Below are positions 47,368-59,585 of a stretch of DNA of 64,000 nucleotides, piece by piece. Within the stretch, counting starts at the first letter, position 1. Every line of letters starts with the position of its first letter. Source of the stretch: Hemibagrus wyckioides (Eukaryota; Chordata; Actinopteri; Siluriformes; Bagridae); the NCBI RefSeq assembly GCF_019097595.1, contig NC_080717.1, forward strand, positions 24,344,376 through 24,408,375, read 5' to 3'. A program made the translations under genes and the position numbers. The notes under the pieces are model-generated. The model was not told the origin of the DNA. It did not search any database and saw only the letters and a program-made list of their open reading frames with translations.

Positions 47368-47869
47368 GAAAATGTTTACAAGTTGGTTAAACCTGTGTTA
47401 TGTGGAAGGTGTGAACATGAATGGAATATTTAATGAAACAGAAATCATTTCATGTTGGATATAAAGCTGAGTTTTGCTCTTCATTGTGGAGAAGATTCAC
47501 AAATTTCACACTGGACAGACGCCTGAGTGAGTCATGTGACCATCAGATGGAGTGGTCTGGATGTTCTCCAACTGCTAGAACCATTAAAGTTTCCAGGAAC
47601 TTTTCAGACCTGCTTTCCTGTCAGGAGTTCCGAGTTGAACCCGGTCCTGAAAGCTGGGAAGCTTGAAAGGGATCCTTAATAAACAGTCGAATTAAGACTT
47701 CTTAGCTTTAAAAAGGTTCCCTATCGAAGCCTTTACAAAAAGAACCCTCTGCTGCAGGGTTCCTCATACAGCCTCTGATGGTTCCTTCAAATGCACACCT
47801 GAGGAACCCTTTGTATTAAGAAGAAAACCATGAGCACTTTAGAGTGTGTACACTTCCCCACTTCCCACT
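46786..47869. other. Unique spacer with two long (TG)n runs
   Basis: No gene supported. TG runs at 47127-47162 and 47316-47364. Confidence 0.55.
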
Positions 47870-48440
47870 TAATAGGTACACTCTTAGAGAAACGGGTTCT
47901 TCAATGGGTCTGTGTAGAACCTTCGATAGAGTTCAAGTCCAAGTTAGATCCGATTTAAGGAACCTGGGAATTCTTCGAGAACCCTTAATTATTCAATAAA
48001 GAAATCTGATTGAAAAACTCTTGTAGAATTCTACAGACAACACCTTTAAAAAAAGGGTTCTAATTAGAACCTTTCAGCAAAGTGCAAACCGATCAGAAAG
48101 GTTTTTTTTTTTTGTTAGTTAACAGGGTTCTAGTGAAAACCTTTCAGAAATGTAAATACTAGTGTAGTGTTCTACATAGAACCCTCAAAGAGGGACAAAC
48201 AGGGAACCAATGAATCAATGATCCCACAAACTCACCCTGATAACACACATACACGCTCTTATAGAACACATGGCTCTCTAAAGGTTCTGGATAATTAAAG
48301 GTACTATAAAATCTTCAGATATATTGTTCTAGGGTCCTTCTCAGAACCTAAAAGGAACCCTTAAATGTTCTTGTTAAGAAAAATGTTACCCAGTTAATAC
48401 ATACACACGTTCTTTGTGGGTTCTTTATTGGGTTGTTGGA
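47870..48440. repeat. GGTTCT/AGAACC-rich repeat zone
   Basis: AGAACC and GGTTCT words occur many times in alternating orientation (for example 47897, 47919, 48056, 48067, 48126, 48179), often about 20-60 bp apart, matching a class of palindromic fish interspersed repeats. Similar words reappear at 59590-59660. No coding capacity. Confidence 0.55.
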
Positions 48441-48957
48441 TAATTATGGGTTCTTAGCATCCTAAAGAAGGAGGATTCTGACCAAGAATCTGATGTTTCA
48501 CATGTAAGGATAAGGGTTCTAGAATAAATATTCCATAGCACTTGTGCGTGAATCTGCTGCAGCTCTTGTGAACAAGTGTAGCACCTCGGAACCACGGGGA
48601 CCTTCGGCGGTGTGAAGGATCTGTTTCAGATGAAAGGAGAGGCGTCTTGACATGATTTAATCTCAGATCAGACAGCGTGAGCGGCATGTCGACTTCTCCT
48701 CGACTTCTCCTCCCTGAGACGTTCTCACGCCGTCTTAATTAACACACAGGAAGAACCGCGCCGGAATGCTAACAAGGGATCTATCACACACACACACACA
48801 CACACTGACAAAAAAAGATTTACACTCATCAATCTCACGCAAACACACAGCGTCCGAGTCTCAGCCTCTCAGTGACCTCACCAACTGATCGCCAGTCAGA
48901 AATGTGACAGGTGTCATGTTCTAGAGCTATGAAGGTGGAGGGACTCTGTATACACAG

Positions 48958-48991
<34 letters not shown>

Positions 48992-49065
48992 TACGATACT
49001 CAATTCAACATCGTAGAATATGAGATTAAAAAAGTGAAACTCAGCACAGCCCTAAATCAATCATT
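48441..49065. other. Unique spacer with (CA)n and (TG)n
   Basis: CA run at 48782-48804 and TG run at 48957-48989, complementary to each other across about 150 bp. No gene seen. Confidence 0.55.
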
Positions 49066-49990
49066 TTTAAAGTGTTTTATTTTTATTTTCCTTTTTTATT
49101 TATTAATTTTTTTTTCTGTTTTTCTTTTTGTCCAATCTGCAATTTATAATAATTTTTCCCCCTTTCTTTGTCCTTTTCTTTTTTTTCTTTTAATTTTCTT
49201 TCCTTTCATATTTATTCATTCTCTTTCTTTTTTGTAGTTATTTTATTTATTTATTTATTTTTAATCTTATCATTTTTTTCACATATTTATTTCTCTTTTT
49301 GTTTATTTACTTATCTTTCTCTTTTCTTACTTTTCTATTTTTTCTATATTTAAAATAAAAATTATTTTGCACGTTTCCTTTTCTCTTTAATTATTTTTTC
49401 TTTTCAGTTGATCGATTTTTCCCTTTACTTTGCTTTTACTTAATTTTCTCTGCCTTTTTTCCATATTATTCTTTTTATTTTTTTCCTTTCTTAATTTCCC
49501 TTTCTCTATACATGTCCTCGTGTTTCCTTTCAAAGTTTTTTTCTTTTTAACTGTGTTTGTAAATTTCTCAATTTTCTTTGTTCTTTCAAATGTTATTTCT
49601 TTATTAATTCTTTTTTTTTTCTTCCTCCTTGCTTTCCCTTTTCCTCCATTTATTTCTTTGTGGTTTCTTTTTTACTTTCACTTTCTGCTACTTTGTTTTT
49701 CATGTTTAGTTTCTTGATTATTTTTTTCTCCCTTTTCCTGTTTTTACTGTCTTTCATTTTTTCTTAATTTCTGATTCTTTTCATTTCATCTCTTTTTTTA
49801 TGATTTTTGTTTTTAGGTTTCTGACATTGGTTTGGCTTTAAGTTTCTGTTTACCTCTTTTGCTTTTATCTTTCATTTTTTTTAAACTTTTTATTTTTCAT
49901 TTCTTTCTCGTCTTTTCCTTTCCCCCTTTCCTTTTCTTCCTTCTTTGTTAAATATATATATTTATTTATTTTTTTCTCTTTTTTTTTCTC
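49066..49990. repeat. 0.9-kb T/C-rich strand-asymmetric tract
   Basis: The + strand is overwhelmingly T with C, in words such as TTTTCTTTT and TTTCTTTTTC, without a strict period; A and G are scarce. Frames stay open and encode Phe/Leu/Ser-rich strings, which is a compositional artefact. Likely a decayed pyrimidine microsatellite. Confidence 0.85.
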
Positions 49991-50320
49991 CATCAGATCA
50001 GGACACACACATGACACTGTACAAGCACAGATTAGAGTTTTGGGTTTATTTATAGAATAATTCTACATAAATCATGATAGGATACACATTTGCTTACAGC
50101 CGTGTAGATTATAGATGAGTTCAACAGAAAACTCGTGGGTTAAACATGAAGTACAAACAGAGGAGATGACAATATTAGCATTATAATAATCATTATTATT
50201 GTTTATTTTATTTTATTTTATTTTATTTTACACCTCGTTCTTTTGTTGTTCTCAACAAACTCAACAACAGAAAAGTGAAGAGAAATCGCTGAGTCTGGGC
50301 TCCAGCCAGTAACCTCAAAA

Positions 50321-50372
<52 letters not shown>

Positions 50373-50875
50373 GTCAGATTTACACGCTCACTCATTGGGG
50401 TAGAAAATAAAAACAGAGAGAATAAGATGGAGAGAGTTGAAGTAGCTGCACAGAGCGCTCGTGTAAACATGACCTACATGGATTAAATGCTCATCTCAGT
50501 TCTGCAATCCTATAATAAATCTAACAATCATTAAAAGAGAGCAGAAGCATAACGTGGATAAAGACGTGAACCGGGTTGAACGTGACCACACGGTTCTCTC
50601 AGCTCAGCTCGCAGGAAGAGGAATAACGGAATCGGACCGGGGAACATCGTACGAGGAGTGGATGAAGGATGAAGGGTATGTGATCACACGGAACAAACAC
50701 ACGGAATAAACACACGGAGCAGCCACGTGATCTCAAACACCAACTCAGTTTCTACTTAAAAATAAATAAATAAAGATTCTCGCATCATGGATAAATTGAA
50801 AATGTGCCATATGACTGAAAAGACACAGAACGCTGGTGGGTTCTGCACTGTGTGTTCGTTCTTCAGTCAGTGAGA
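49991..50875. other. Unique spacer with (TTTTA)n and (ATT)n
   Basis: TTTTA pentamers at 50203-50232 and about 18 ATT units at 50318-50373. No gene seen. Confidence 0.55.
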
Positions 50876-51470
50876 GTCAGTCGGAAAGTGAATCGACTCG
50901 GAATCGAATCTGAATCGATTCATCTGCAAGAAGTGATTCAAACATTTTGTGTGTTTGAGTCACTGAGCGTCAGTCAGAAAGTGAATCGAATTTGAATTTT
51001 TTCACCTGCAAGAAGTGATTCAAACATTTCATGTGTTTGAGTCAGTAAGAGTCAATCAGAAAGTGAATCGACTCGGAATCGAATCTGAATCGATTCATCT
51101 GCAAGAAGTGATTCAAACATTTCATGTGTTTGAGTCAGTGAGAGTCAGTCAGAAAGTGAATCGACTCGGAATCGAATTTGAATTTTTGCACCTGCAAGAA
51201 GTGATTCAAACATTTCATGTGTTGGAGTCAGTGAGAGTCAGTCAGAAAGTGAACCAACTCGGGATCAATTCTGAATCGATTCACCCGCAAGAAATGATTT
51301 CAACATGTCGTGTTTTTGAGTCAGTGAGAGTCAGTCAAAAAAAGTGAACTGACTCACAATCGAATCTCAATCGATTCACCTGCAAGAAGTGATTCAAACA
51401 TGTCGTGTGTTTGAGTCAATGAGAGTAAGTTGGAAAGTGAACCGACTCGGAATCGAGTTTCCGATTTGTT
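50876..51470. repeat. 93-bp minisatellite array (~6 copies)
   Basis: The unit contains GATTCAAACATTTCATGTGT, TTGAGTCAGTGAGAGTCAGT, AAAGTGAATCGACTCGGAAT and CGAATCTGAATCGATTCATC. Six diverged copies keep a 93-bp (31-codon) period, so one + strand frame is open for 110 codons. Five of six copies contain TGAGTCA. GAATCGATTC is a perfect 10-bp palindrome in several units. No start or splice context; non-coding. Confidence 0.92.
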
Positions 51471-52689
51471 TTGTTCAGCTGGAGACATGGAACAACAACA
51501 ATATTGTTAACTATTTGAATCATCTCTGTAGAGTCGACTCCGTTCTTCATTTCTCAGGTGATTTTTGTGATTTGCTAAACGTTTGTTAATCATATACCTG
51601 ACCACTGAACAGAATAGTTCTACCAGCATGTTTTAAACTCTTCCCCCTCTGCTAACAGTGTTTTATTGGCTTTTGGTTTAGTTGAATTACTCGCAGTGTG
51701 AAATGAAACTAAACCACATGGCAAACGAATCAAAAGAATCAATTTCGGATCTCAGAAAATGAACTTGTGTGTGAATGTAGAAGTTCTATATAATAAGAAT
51801 GAAACTGCTGTGGTGTCTTTATGTCTTTAAAGAAGACATAAGCAAAGCTACATGAGATAACTCTGCCCGCTGGCTAACTGGAACACCTTACGTAATGTTT
51901 ATTTATTTTTTTCTGATCATCTTTAAGAATTTACACAGACAGTGCCCCCTCCTGGTGATTATTTATTAAATCTCCACACGTGATTATCCTGACCTTCAAC
52001 GTTTTTTGTGCTGTTGTTTAGCCGATAAAAACCTAACAGACTACAATTAGCGCCTTCCCCATCAGCAAACGAGCTCCATGTGACATCACTAAGACGTAAT
52101 TTGCACAGGATATGTGTTTGCTATCTGAGTAAGAGCTTTATCGTGGTGCTAATCATATCGCTAACTTCATTCGCTAGTCAGAGATGATGACGGAAACAGA
52201 ATAGTTTTAAACCTGATCGCACACACAATTCCTAAACACTTCATCATGAGAGCGTTTTTGTTGGATTCCTCGTTCTTTTCTGAAGTTTTATAACAACCAA
52301 GCTGCTACACACACACACACACACACATGATTGAGAAAACAATCCAATCTCAGCCGTGATTTTGGGGACCAGAGTCTGTTTCTGAGCGATTTTCGCTGAC
52401 ACTCGATGATAAAGCTGCGGTTTGGTGAAGATTATTTTGTTTTTCAGTTTTAAATTGGATTTAGTGCTTCAGGTGAAAGAGTCCAGGATGAGAAAGTGTT
52501 TCTGGGAACGAACATGTGTTTGCGTGTCTCTTATTTGATACACCTGGTCAGCTGTGGTGCATATGCTTGAACATGCATTCTTGTGCTGAGTCGAGTAAAA
52601 TAGATCATTATTTTGCGTTCCTTCTTTATTCACTCACTAAAGGGAAAATCATTATTTATTTATTTTGCTAGTAATTATTTTAGAATCAG
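51471..52689. other. Unique spacer, no gene seen
   Basis: CA run at 52300-52327. No exon supported. Confidence 0.5.
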
Positions 52690-52950
52690 TCTGAATCTTG
52701 AACTTGACTGACTCAGTGAATACAGGAGGAGTGAATCTCAGTCGCTGCTGAATGATTCAGTGAGTCGAACACAGACTCACTGTATGAGAGGGAATCATAT
52801 CTCTGGTTATGACCGAGCGATTCATTGCTTGACGCACCGATTCAGTAAACAAAACCGTATCAGATCTCATGAGCAAAAGGTTCACTGGCTGAATGAATCG
52901 AGGGATGAATCGTGAATCAATTCCAGAACCGCTAATGATCATCTCAGTTG
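52690..52950. repeat. Short diverged GATTCA-type array
   Basis: GATTCAGTGAGTCGAACACAG, GAGCGATTCATTGCTTGACG and GGTTCACTGGCTGAATGAATC resemble the 63-bp unit of 56745-58045 (GATTCACTGATTCAAACACTG). Three or four old copies. Confidence 0.6.
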
Positions 52951-54099
52951 ATTCAGATTAAAAGCATAAAAAAAACCAAATAAACTGATGAGAGAAAAGC
53001 AAAGAAGCAATAAGAGAAAAATGTACGGTGTAGCGTTTACGTAAAACACATGACCTCATACCTTTAATTTAAAAAATAATCCACTATGATAACAGCATTA
53101 ACATGGTTATATGCTTTAACACGTCAAGCGTGTCGATTTCCAGCATCTCGCTCTGTAGTTTAGTAATATTTCTGGAATTCCTGTATTAAAAAAAATTAAA
53201 ACAAAACAAAAAACAAGGCCGTATTTAATGACGTTTCTGTCGAAGGATATTTGCGTGAAATATCAACGTTAAAGTCGCCTTCAGCCGCGATGATTATTCA
53301 CGCTACATTTAAATAGGACTCAGTTTTACATATTTACCTATACATATAAAACATTTCTAATTTCAGGTTAAAAATCGTGAACTTGATTTAATATCTAATT
53401 CTCCTGTATTATATAAGTTATATAAGTTATAATGATGTAATAATAACGAGAACAAATCGAACAGTGGTAATAAACACGACTCTCATTCACAAGATATTTC
53501 AATTTAGCCACGCCCACAGAACTCCATAAGAGGAAGAAAAAAAAAAAGCACACAGAGCTTGGATGAGAAATAAATGGTGAAACTCAGGGCTGCACCCTAA
53601 CTCCTCCTCTTATTACAGGGTGCCATTACTTTTGCCCTGATTTAGGATTTATTTTAGATTCAGTATTATTCGAATTTGGGATAATTTGAACTTTGACTGA
53701 CGTAAATTAGACGCTTGTGAAGGTTATTATGGACTTTTCCGATCACGTGGAAGTAATAGAAATGTGGGAGGAGCTTGTTCTTATGAATTATTTAGTGGTT
53801 AAAGCCTCACGTTTTACTGCTACAAGAGTTTCCCGCATCTCGTTAGCATAGATTACTGCTTTCTGAAGTTGTAGTCGCTGTGGACAGGAAGTGCTTATAA
53901 ACTGAATAAGAACAGCTACAAACTGCTAACTCCGCCCACAAAGCCCTCTCTTTTCCCAATATTCTCCTATTCGCCATTTCAACTGCGATTGCTAACAGCT
54001 AGCGAGAGCGACGTAGTTCCATTTCATGCTAATAATTTCATGCTCCGTTCATTTTTATTTATTTGTACGTTAACATGCTAGTCCAAAAGAGCGCTTACG
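52951..54099. other. Unique spacer, no gene seen
   Basis: AT-rich; no exon, RNA or clear repeat. Confidence 0.5.
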
Positions 54100-54420
54100 C
54101 TCTCGGGAAAGAGAGGAGGAAAGTTTATTAGCATTGCCCCGGGCTAAAAGTTAGCAGCCGAACACATTCCCCCTCCGATTGAAAAGGCGCTCTTCTGTTT
54201 CGTTTCACAACACTGAGCTAGCTTGATGGAATTCCTTTCCTCCATTTCGATTCCAAAGCTAATCAGCTTTGCTTTGCCCCGACTCCGAGCGAGTTATTAT
54301 CCTTCCTGCTGCAAATCCTCCATAGATGCAATCTGAAATTCTCCCAAGGCCTTGACGACAGCTCAGCTCAGGCATTAAGCAGCTTTTTGCAGGAAAGAAA
54401 GTAGATAGATAGCATGTTAT
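54100..54420. other. Candidate conserved non-coding island
   Basis: Non-repetitive, balanced composition. Contains GATTGAAAAGGCGCTCTTCTG and TCTCCCAAGGCCTTGACGAC. No coding frame convinces. Conservation is a guess. Confidence 0.22.
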
Positions 54421-54589
54421 TTTATAAAAAGACAATTTCTTGAGGCGGGTCGCGTTTCCGAGTAGCACTGAAGTTAACTGTTTTACCATAACACGTGTCC
54501 CTGCTTCAAAAAAAGGCAGCGCTTAAGTCAAATCTGATTAGCAAACTTGCAAGCTAACTACTATCCAAAATGTCTCGCTTAATTAACAT

Positions 54590-55320
54590 TCGGACCACTA
54601 ACTTTAATGACATGGCTTAAGAAGACTTTATGTAGCTAGCATTGTTCTTTGGCAAGCTAACATTTAGCTAGAGCACAGGAAAAAAACAAGATCCCAAATA
54701 TTAATCAAGCTAATTTGCTAAAAACATTCGGCTAATCTAAACTGGCTAATCAAAGTATTAACCAGGAGAAGCATTGCTAGCGTTAAAATGAAGAAATTAA
54801 AATACAGTATTAGACAAAGCCAGAAAGTTTGCTAGCAAGCTGACTAACATCAGGCTAATCTATAACATGTAATCAAAACAGTAACCAAGCCACACATCTA
54901 GTTTAAATCCAGAAGCTACATTTAACATCAGGCTAATGTTTACATGAGAACCAGTTAGCCAAGCTCGCTAGCAAGCTAAACCAGTAACCGAGTTTACTAG
55001 CAAGGCGGCTAAAATCAGGAGAATCATAAGTCAAGGGCTAAGGCTACTAACTAGATAAAAAGTTTGTAATTTGCAAGTGAAAGATCATTATTAAATTGTA
55101 TTTATATATAGAAAAGAGTCAAATTTGCTAGCTAGCTATCTAATAAATGTCAAAGCCATATTTGCTAACAGGCCAGCTAGCATTAGAGTAATTATAATGT
55201 GGTGTTTACAACAGATGTTTCCTAGCAAACTCGCTAGCTTTAGGTTAATGGTTAAATTGTATTTTTCAGTTAGCTAGCTAATAAAACCAGGTCATATCCA
55301 TAGTCAAGGTCACCTAGCAT
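54590..55320. repeat. GCTAGC/GGCTAAT-rich degenerate repeats
   Basis: AACATCAGGCTAAT occurs at about 54846 and 54922 with relatives ATTCGGCTAATCTAAA (54727) and AAATCAGGAGAATCA (55010), interleaved with GCTAGCAAGCT and AACCAAGC. The spacing (about 75-115 bp) suggests an old tandem repeat. Confidence 0.55.
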
Positions 55321-55539
55321 GTGGTGGCTAATTTGAGCCTACAAAAAATGTACAAAAAGCAGAAGCAAAAGATGTTCACTCAGCTACCACTAGCCATACT
55401 GCTAACATGGCTAGTCAGCGTTGTTTCAGTAGAGTCAATGAGAGGAAAGAAGAAGAAGCTACAGATGTCAGATGCTAACAAGTTCACGCTAGTGCACTTA
55501 TCAACAGAAAAAAAGCTGGTTTTGGTAGAAAGAGTCTGA

Positions 55540-56462
55540 AAATTTGGGACACAGAGGAGACAGAGGGATGGAGCAGAAACAGAGGGATGGAAGAAAGAGA
55601 AGGATGGAGGAGAGAAAGAGAGGGTTGGAGGGGAGAGAGGAATGGGGGAGAGAAAGGGACACAGGAGAGAGAGGGATGGAGAAGACAGGGATGGAGGAGA
55701 AAGAGGGATGGAAGAGAGAGAGGAACGGAGGGATGTGAGGGACAGAGGAGAAAGAGAGGGATGGAGGAGAATAATAGATGGAGGAGAAAGAGAGGGATTG
55801 TGGAGAGTGAGGGTTGGAGGAGAGACAGGAATGGAGGAGAGAGAGGGATAGAGTAGAGAGAGGGATGGAGGAGAAAAAGAGGGAAAGAGTAGAGAGAGGG
55901 ATGGAGGAGAGTAAGGGATAGAGGAGAGAGAGGGATGGAAGAGAAAGAGAGGGATGGAGGAGAGAGAGGGATGAAGGAGAGTAAGGGATGGAGGAGAAAG
56001 AGAGGGATGGAGGAGAGAGAAAGGGAAGGAGGAAAGAGAGAGAGGGATGGAGGAGAGAGAGGGACAGAGGAGAGAAAGGGATGGAGGAGAGTGAGGGACA
56101 GGGGAGAAAGAGAGGGATGGAGGAGAGAGAGAGGGATTGATGAGAGAGAAAGGGAAGGAGGAGAGAGAGAGAGAGGGATAGAGGAGAGAGAGAGAGGGAT
56201 GCTGGAGAGAGAGGGATGAAGGAGAGAGAAAGGGATGGAGGCGAGAGAGGGACAGAGGGGAGAGAGAGAGGGATGGAGGAGAGAGAGAGGGATGGAGGAG
56301 AGAGAAAGGGATGGAGGAGAGAGAGAGGGATGGAGGAGAGAGAGAGGGATGGAGGAGAGAGAAAGGGATGGAGGAGAGAGAGAGGGATGGAGGAGAGAGA
56401 AAGGGAAGGAGGAGAAAGAGAGAGGGATAGAGGAGAGAGAGAGGGATGGAGGAGAGAGAAAG
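55540..56462. repeat. 0.9-kb polypurine minisatellite (GGAGAGAGAGGGATGGA)
   Basis: About 50 copies of a 15-20 bp unit of the form AGGGATGGAGGAGAGAGAG. The + strand is nearly all purine. Regularity increases to the right (56200-56460). Frames on both strands remain open as an artefact (Glu/Arg-rich on +, Ser/Leu/Pro-rich on -). A homopurine stretch of this length can form intramolecular triplexes. Confidence 0.95.
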
Positions 56463-56680
56463 CTAATCGTCACTCCATTTTACAGACAACAGCTGAGGTC
56501 ACGTCGTGGTCTTAGAGAAAGCAATTACGACTGAAATGAGATTTTTCGAGTGAAAATGGAGCCGCAGTCGCAACAATCGACTCTATAAAGCCACAAACGC
56601 TTCCTTTTGTTCAGAGGCACATTATTCTGAGCTATAAAGAGACGTGACTTTAATGTCCATTACACAATAAAGGTTTATAC

Positions 56681-56713
<33 letters not shown>

Positions 56714-56744
56714 TAGAGAGGTACTGAATGGAAGAGCTTAAGGT
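56463..56744. other. Spacer with (CA)n at 56682-56711
   Basis: Unique DNA and a CA run; no gene. Confidence 0.6.
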
Positions 56745-58045
56745 AAATTTCAGTCATGACCGAAAGAGTCAATGATTTAAACACTGACTCATTATTTATG
56801 AGGGAGAAGTGAATCTTGTTCATGAGTGAAAGATTCACTGAGTCAAGCACTGAGTCAGTTTTGTGGGAGAAGGGAATCTTTATTATGATCAAAAAGATTC
56901 ACTGATTCAAAAAAAAAACAAAACTGATCCACATACGAGGAAGAAGTGAACGTTGGTCATTATGAAATGATTCATTGATTCAAACACTGATTCTTTTACG
57001 GGGGAAAAAATGCTGATTGATTCATGAATTCAAATTCAAACTATGATTTATGAGAGAGAATAACTCTTGGTCCGGACTAAAAGATTCAATGAGGTCAAGC
57101 ACTGATTCATTTATGAGGTAGGAATGAACCTTGGTCATGCCTATTAAGATTCAAAAACTGATTCATTTGTGAGGGAGGATTAAATCTTGCTCAGGACCAA
57201 AAGATTAATTGATTCATTCACTGATTCATGCATGATGGAGGAGTGAATCTTGGTCACAAACAAAACATTCATTGATTCATGATGAAGACGTTTCACTGAC
57301 TCCAACACTGATCCAATTATGATGGAGAAGTGACTCTTGGTCAAAAGCAAATGATTCTTGGTCACGACTGAAAGATTAATTGATTCAAAAACTGATTAAT
57401 TTATGAGAGAGGAGTGATTCTTGATCACGACTGAACAATTCATAGATTCAAAAACTGATTCATTTATGGTGGAGGAGTGAATCTTGGTCATGACCGAAAG
57501 ACTCATTGATTCAAACATTGATTCATTTATGATGGAGGAGGGAAACTTGGTCACGACTGAAAGATTCATTGATTGAAAAACTGATTCATTTACGATGGAG
57601 GAGTGAATCTTGGTCATGACTGAAAGATTCATTGATTCAAAGATTGATTCATTTATGAGAGAGGAGTGATTCTTGATCACGACTGAACATTTCAATGATT
57701 CAGAAACTGATTCATTTATGATGGAGGAGTGAATCTTGGTCACAACTGAAAGATTCACTGATTGAAAAACTGATTCATTTACGATGGAGGAGTGAATCTT
57801 GGTGATGAGGAAGAAGTTTCACTGACTCCAACACTGATCCAATTATGATGGAGAAGTGACTCTTGGTCATAAGCAAATGATTCACTGACTCAAACATTGA
57901 TTCATTTATGAGAGAGAAGTGATTCTTGGTCATGACTGAAAGATTCATTGATTCAAACATTGATTCATTTGTGAGAGAGAAGTGATTCTTGGTCACGACT
58001 GAATGATTCACTGATTCAGACAGTGAGGAGTGAATCACGGAAAGG
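56745..58045. repeat. 63-bp minisatellite array (~20 copies)
   Basis: The unit has GATTCATTTATGATGGAGGA, GTGAATCTTGGTCATGACTG and AAAGATTCATTGATTCAAAC. The 63-bp period (21 codons) leaves long frames open on the minus strand. A segment around 57270-57350 (GATGAAGACGTTTCACTGACTCC) recurs at about 57800-57880, so a block of about 530 bp was duplicated. Old, diverged copies; non-coding. Confidence 0.93.
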
Positions 58046-58307
58046 AATGACTCCTGACTGTAATGGATAACGATTTGTTCAACTTTCTGGCAGAATCATT
58101 AGCAAAGAAAACAAATTTTATGGAAACGGTTCTTCTGACAGAAGCTGTGTGGGTTTTTTTTTTATTAAAGGGTGATGGCATGCTCTCTATGGTTTCTTTC
58201 ACCTTTCCATCCATGTCGCTTTACCAGTCCACCCACCTTTCACTGAAAATAAGTGTCTCAATTTATATCTGTTACACACACTGCTACACCAAAGACACTG
58301 CAATGGA

Positions 58308-58350
<43 letters not shown>

Positions 58351-59160
58351 TAAGCGAGACATCACCATGCTCTACTGACAGTGCGGCAAATCGCTCCAGG
58401 GAGACTCGTCCCTCCGCACCCTTAATGTCGCTGTCGATTTCTCCTTTCACAGAAAAAAAGACAAATCCATCACGCTGTTTTTTTTCCCCCCTCGATGAAG
58501 AATTTTTGCAATTCAACACGTTCTTGTTAACGCTCTCTCACTCCAAAAGCCAGCTTTCAGAACCGATTAGCAAATGAGCGAGATTTTTCCCCAGACGCTG
58601 TCTGATTAGATGAGGTTGTGATAAGAGGCGGGGGGTTAGTGCCTTTTTCATTTAGACCTAATCCGACTCTCGCTCTTCTCGATTCCTCCGTAAACACGTA
58701 AGAGCGCTCCGCTCACACTCGTACGGAGGGAAGGATTACCTGAGCGTCTTGACACGCTAATGCGTGAGCGCGATAAGATCTGGGTCGTGCGGTTTTGCGT
58801 TGGGACGGATAACGATCTTTAATTTTTAGGTTTTGATGCTAAAAAATGCCGACGTGAAGGAGGACTGGATTACACAGAGGATTAGCTAAAAAAAAAAGAA
58901 AAAAAAGAGAGAGATATATACCGTGTTCATGACAGCTGGGAATTTTTTCCGAGGTCTGTGAGTTTCGGAGCGCTACGTTGCCACAATGTTCCGGTTCTGC
59001 GCTCCGGGTCCTCGTGGCGTGATTAAGGTCTTAAAAGACTCATCAATCGTCCGTCACGGAGAAAGCGAGAGGAAATGAGCTCCTCTCACAGTTCGGCTGC
59101 CAAAAGACAGCAATGTGGCACTTTAATCCAGTGGAGTAGTGTACGACCTTCACTGAACCT
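58046..59160. other. Unique spacer with (CT)n at 58311-58348
   Basis: No gene supported. The part 58540-58780 is a candidate conserved non-coding island with GATTAGCAAATGAGCGAG and TGTGATAAGAGGCGG (a GATA-type word). Confidence 0.35.
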
Positions 59161-59294
59161 TCCTCACACACACACACACACTCCTGCACTCTACCTCAGG
59201 GGATTACCCTCAAGACCGGCCATCATATTTAAGGGATATGCGAAAAGCCAAAGCCAGAAACTCATTTCTTTGGTAATTCATCCAAAGGTGAAGT

Positions 59295-59303
59295 CCATGG
59301 CCA

Positions 59304-59357
<54 letters not shown>

Positions 59358-59585
59358 TCTGTCTGTCCATTTGTCTCTCTTTCTCTTTCCCTCCCTCTCT
59401 CCATGTCTGTCGCTCTATCTCTCTGCCTATCTATCTCTTACACCCTCCCTTCCTGTCTGTCTGTCTCCCTGTCTCTCTCTCAATGTCTCCCTGTCTCTTC
59501 CTCTTTCCCTCCCCCTCTCCATGTCTATCACTTTATCTCTCTGCCTATCTACCCCTCCCTGTCTGTCAGTCCATCTCTGTAAACA
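59295..59585. repeat. (CT)n tract and CT-rich minisatellite
   Basis: A long CT run (59303-59352) continues into variable units with CTCCATGTCTGTC, CTCTGCCTATCTA and CCTCCCTGTCTGTC; 59395-59440 and 59510-59560 are near-duplicates. Confidence 0.92.

Noticed and set aside
55484..56473. 329-codon Ser/Leu/Pro-rich minus-strand frame
   Set aside because: Produced by the polypurine minisatellite; the complementary strand is open as well.
57396..58038. Minus-strand repeat proteins with a 21-residue period
   Set aside because: The 63-bp unit is a multiple of three, so diverged copies keep frames open for a while; stops appear between blocks and no gene structure exists.
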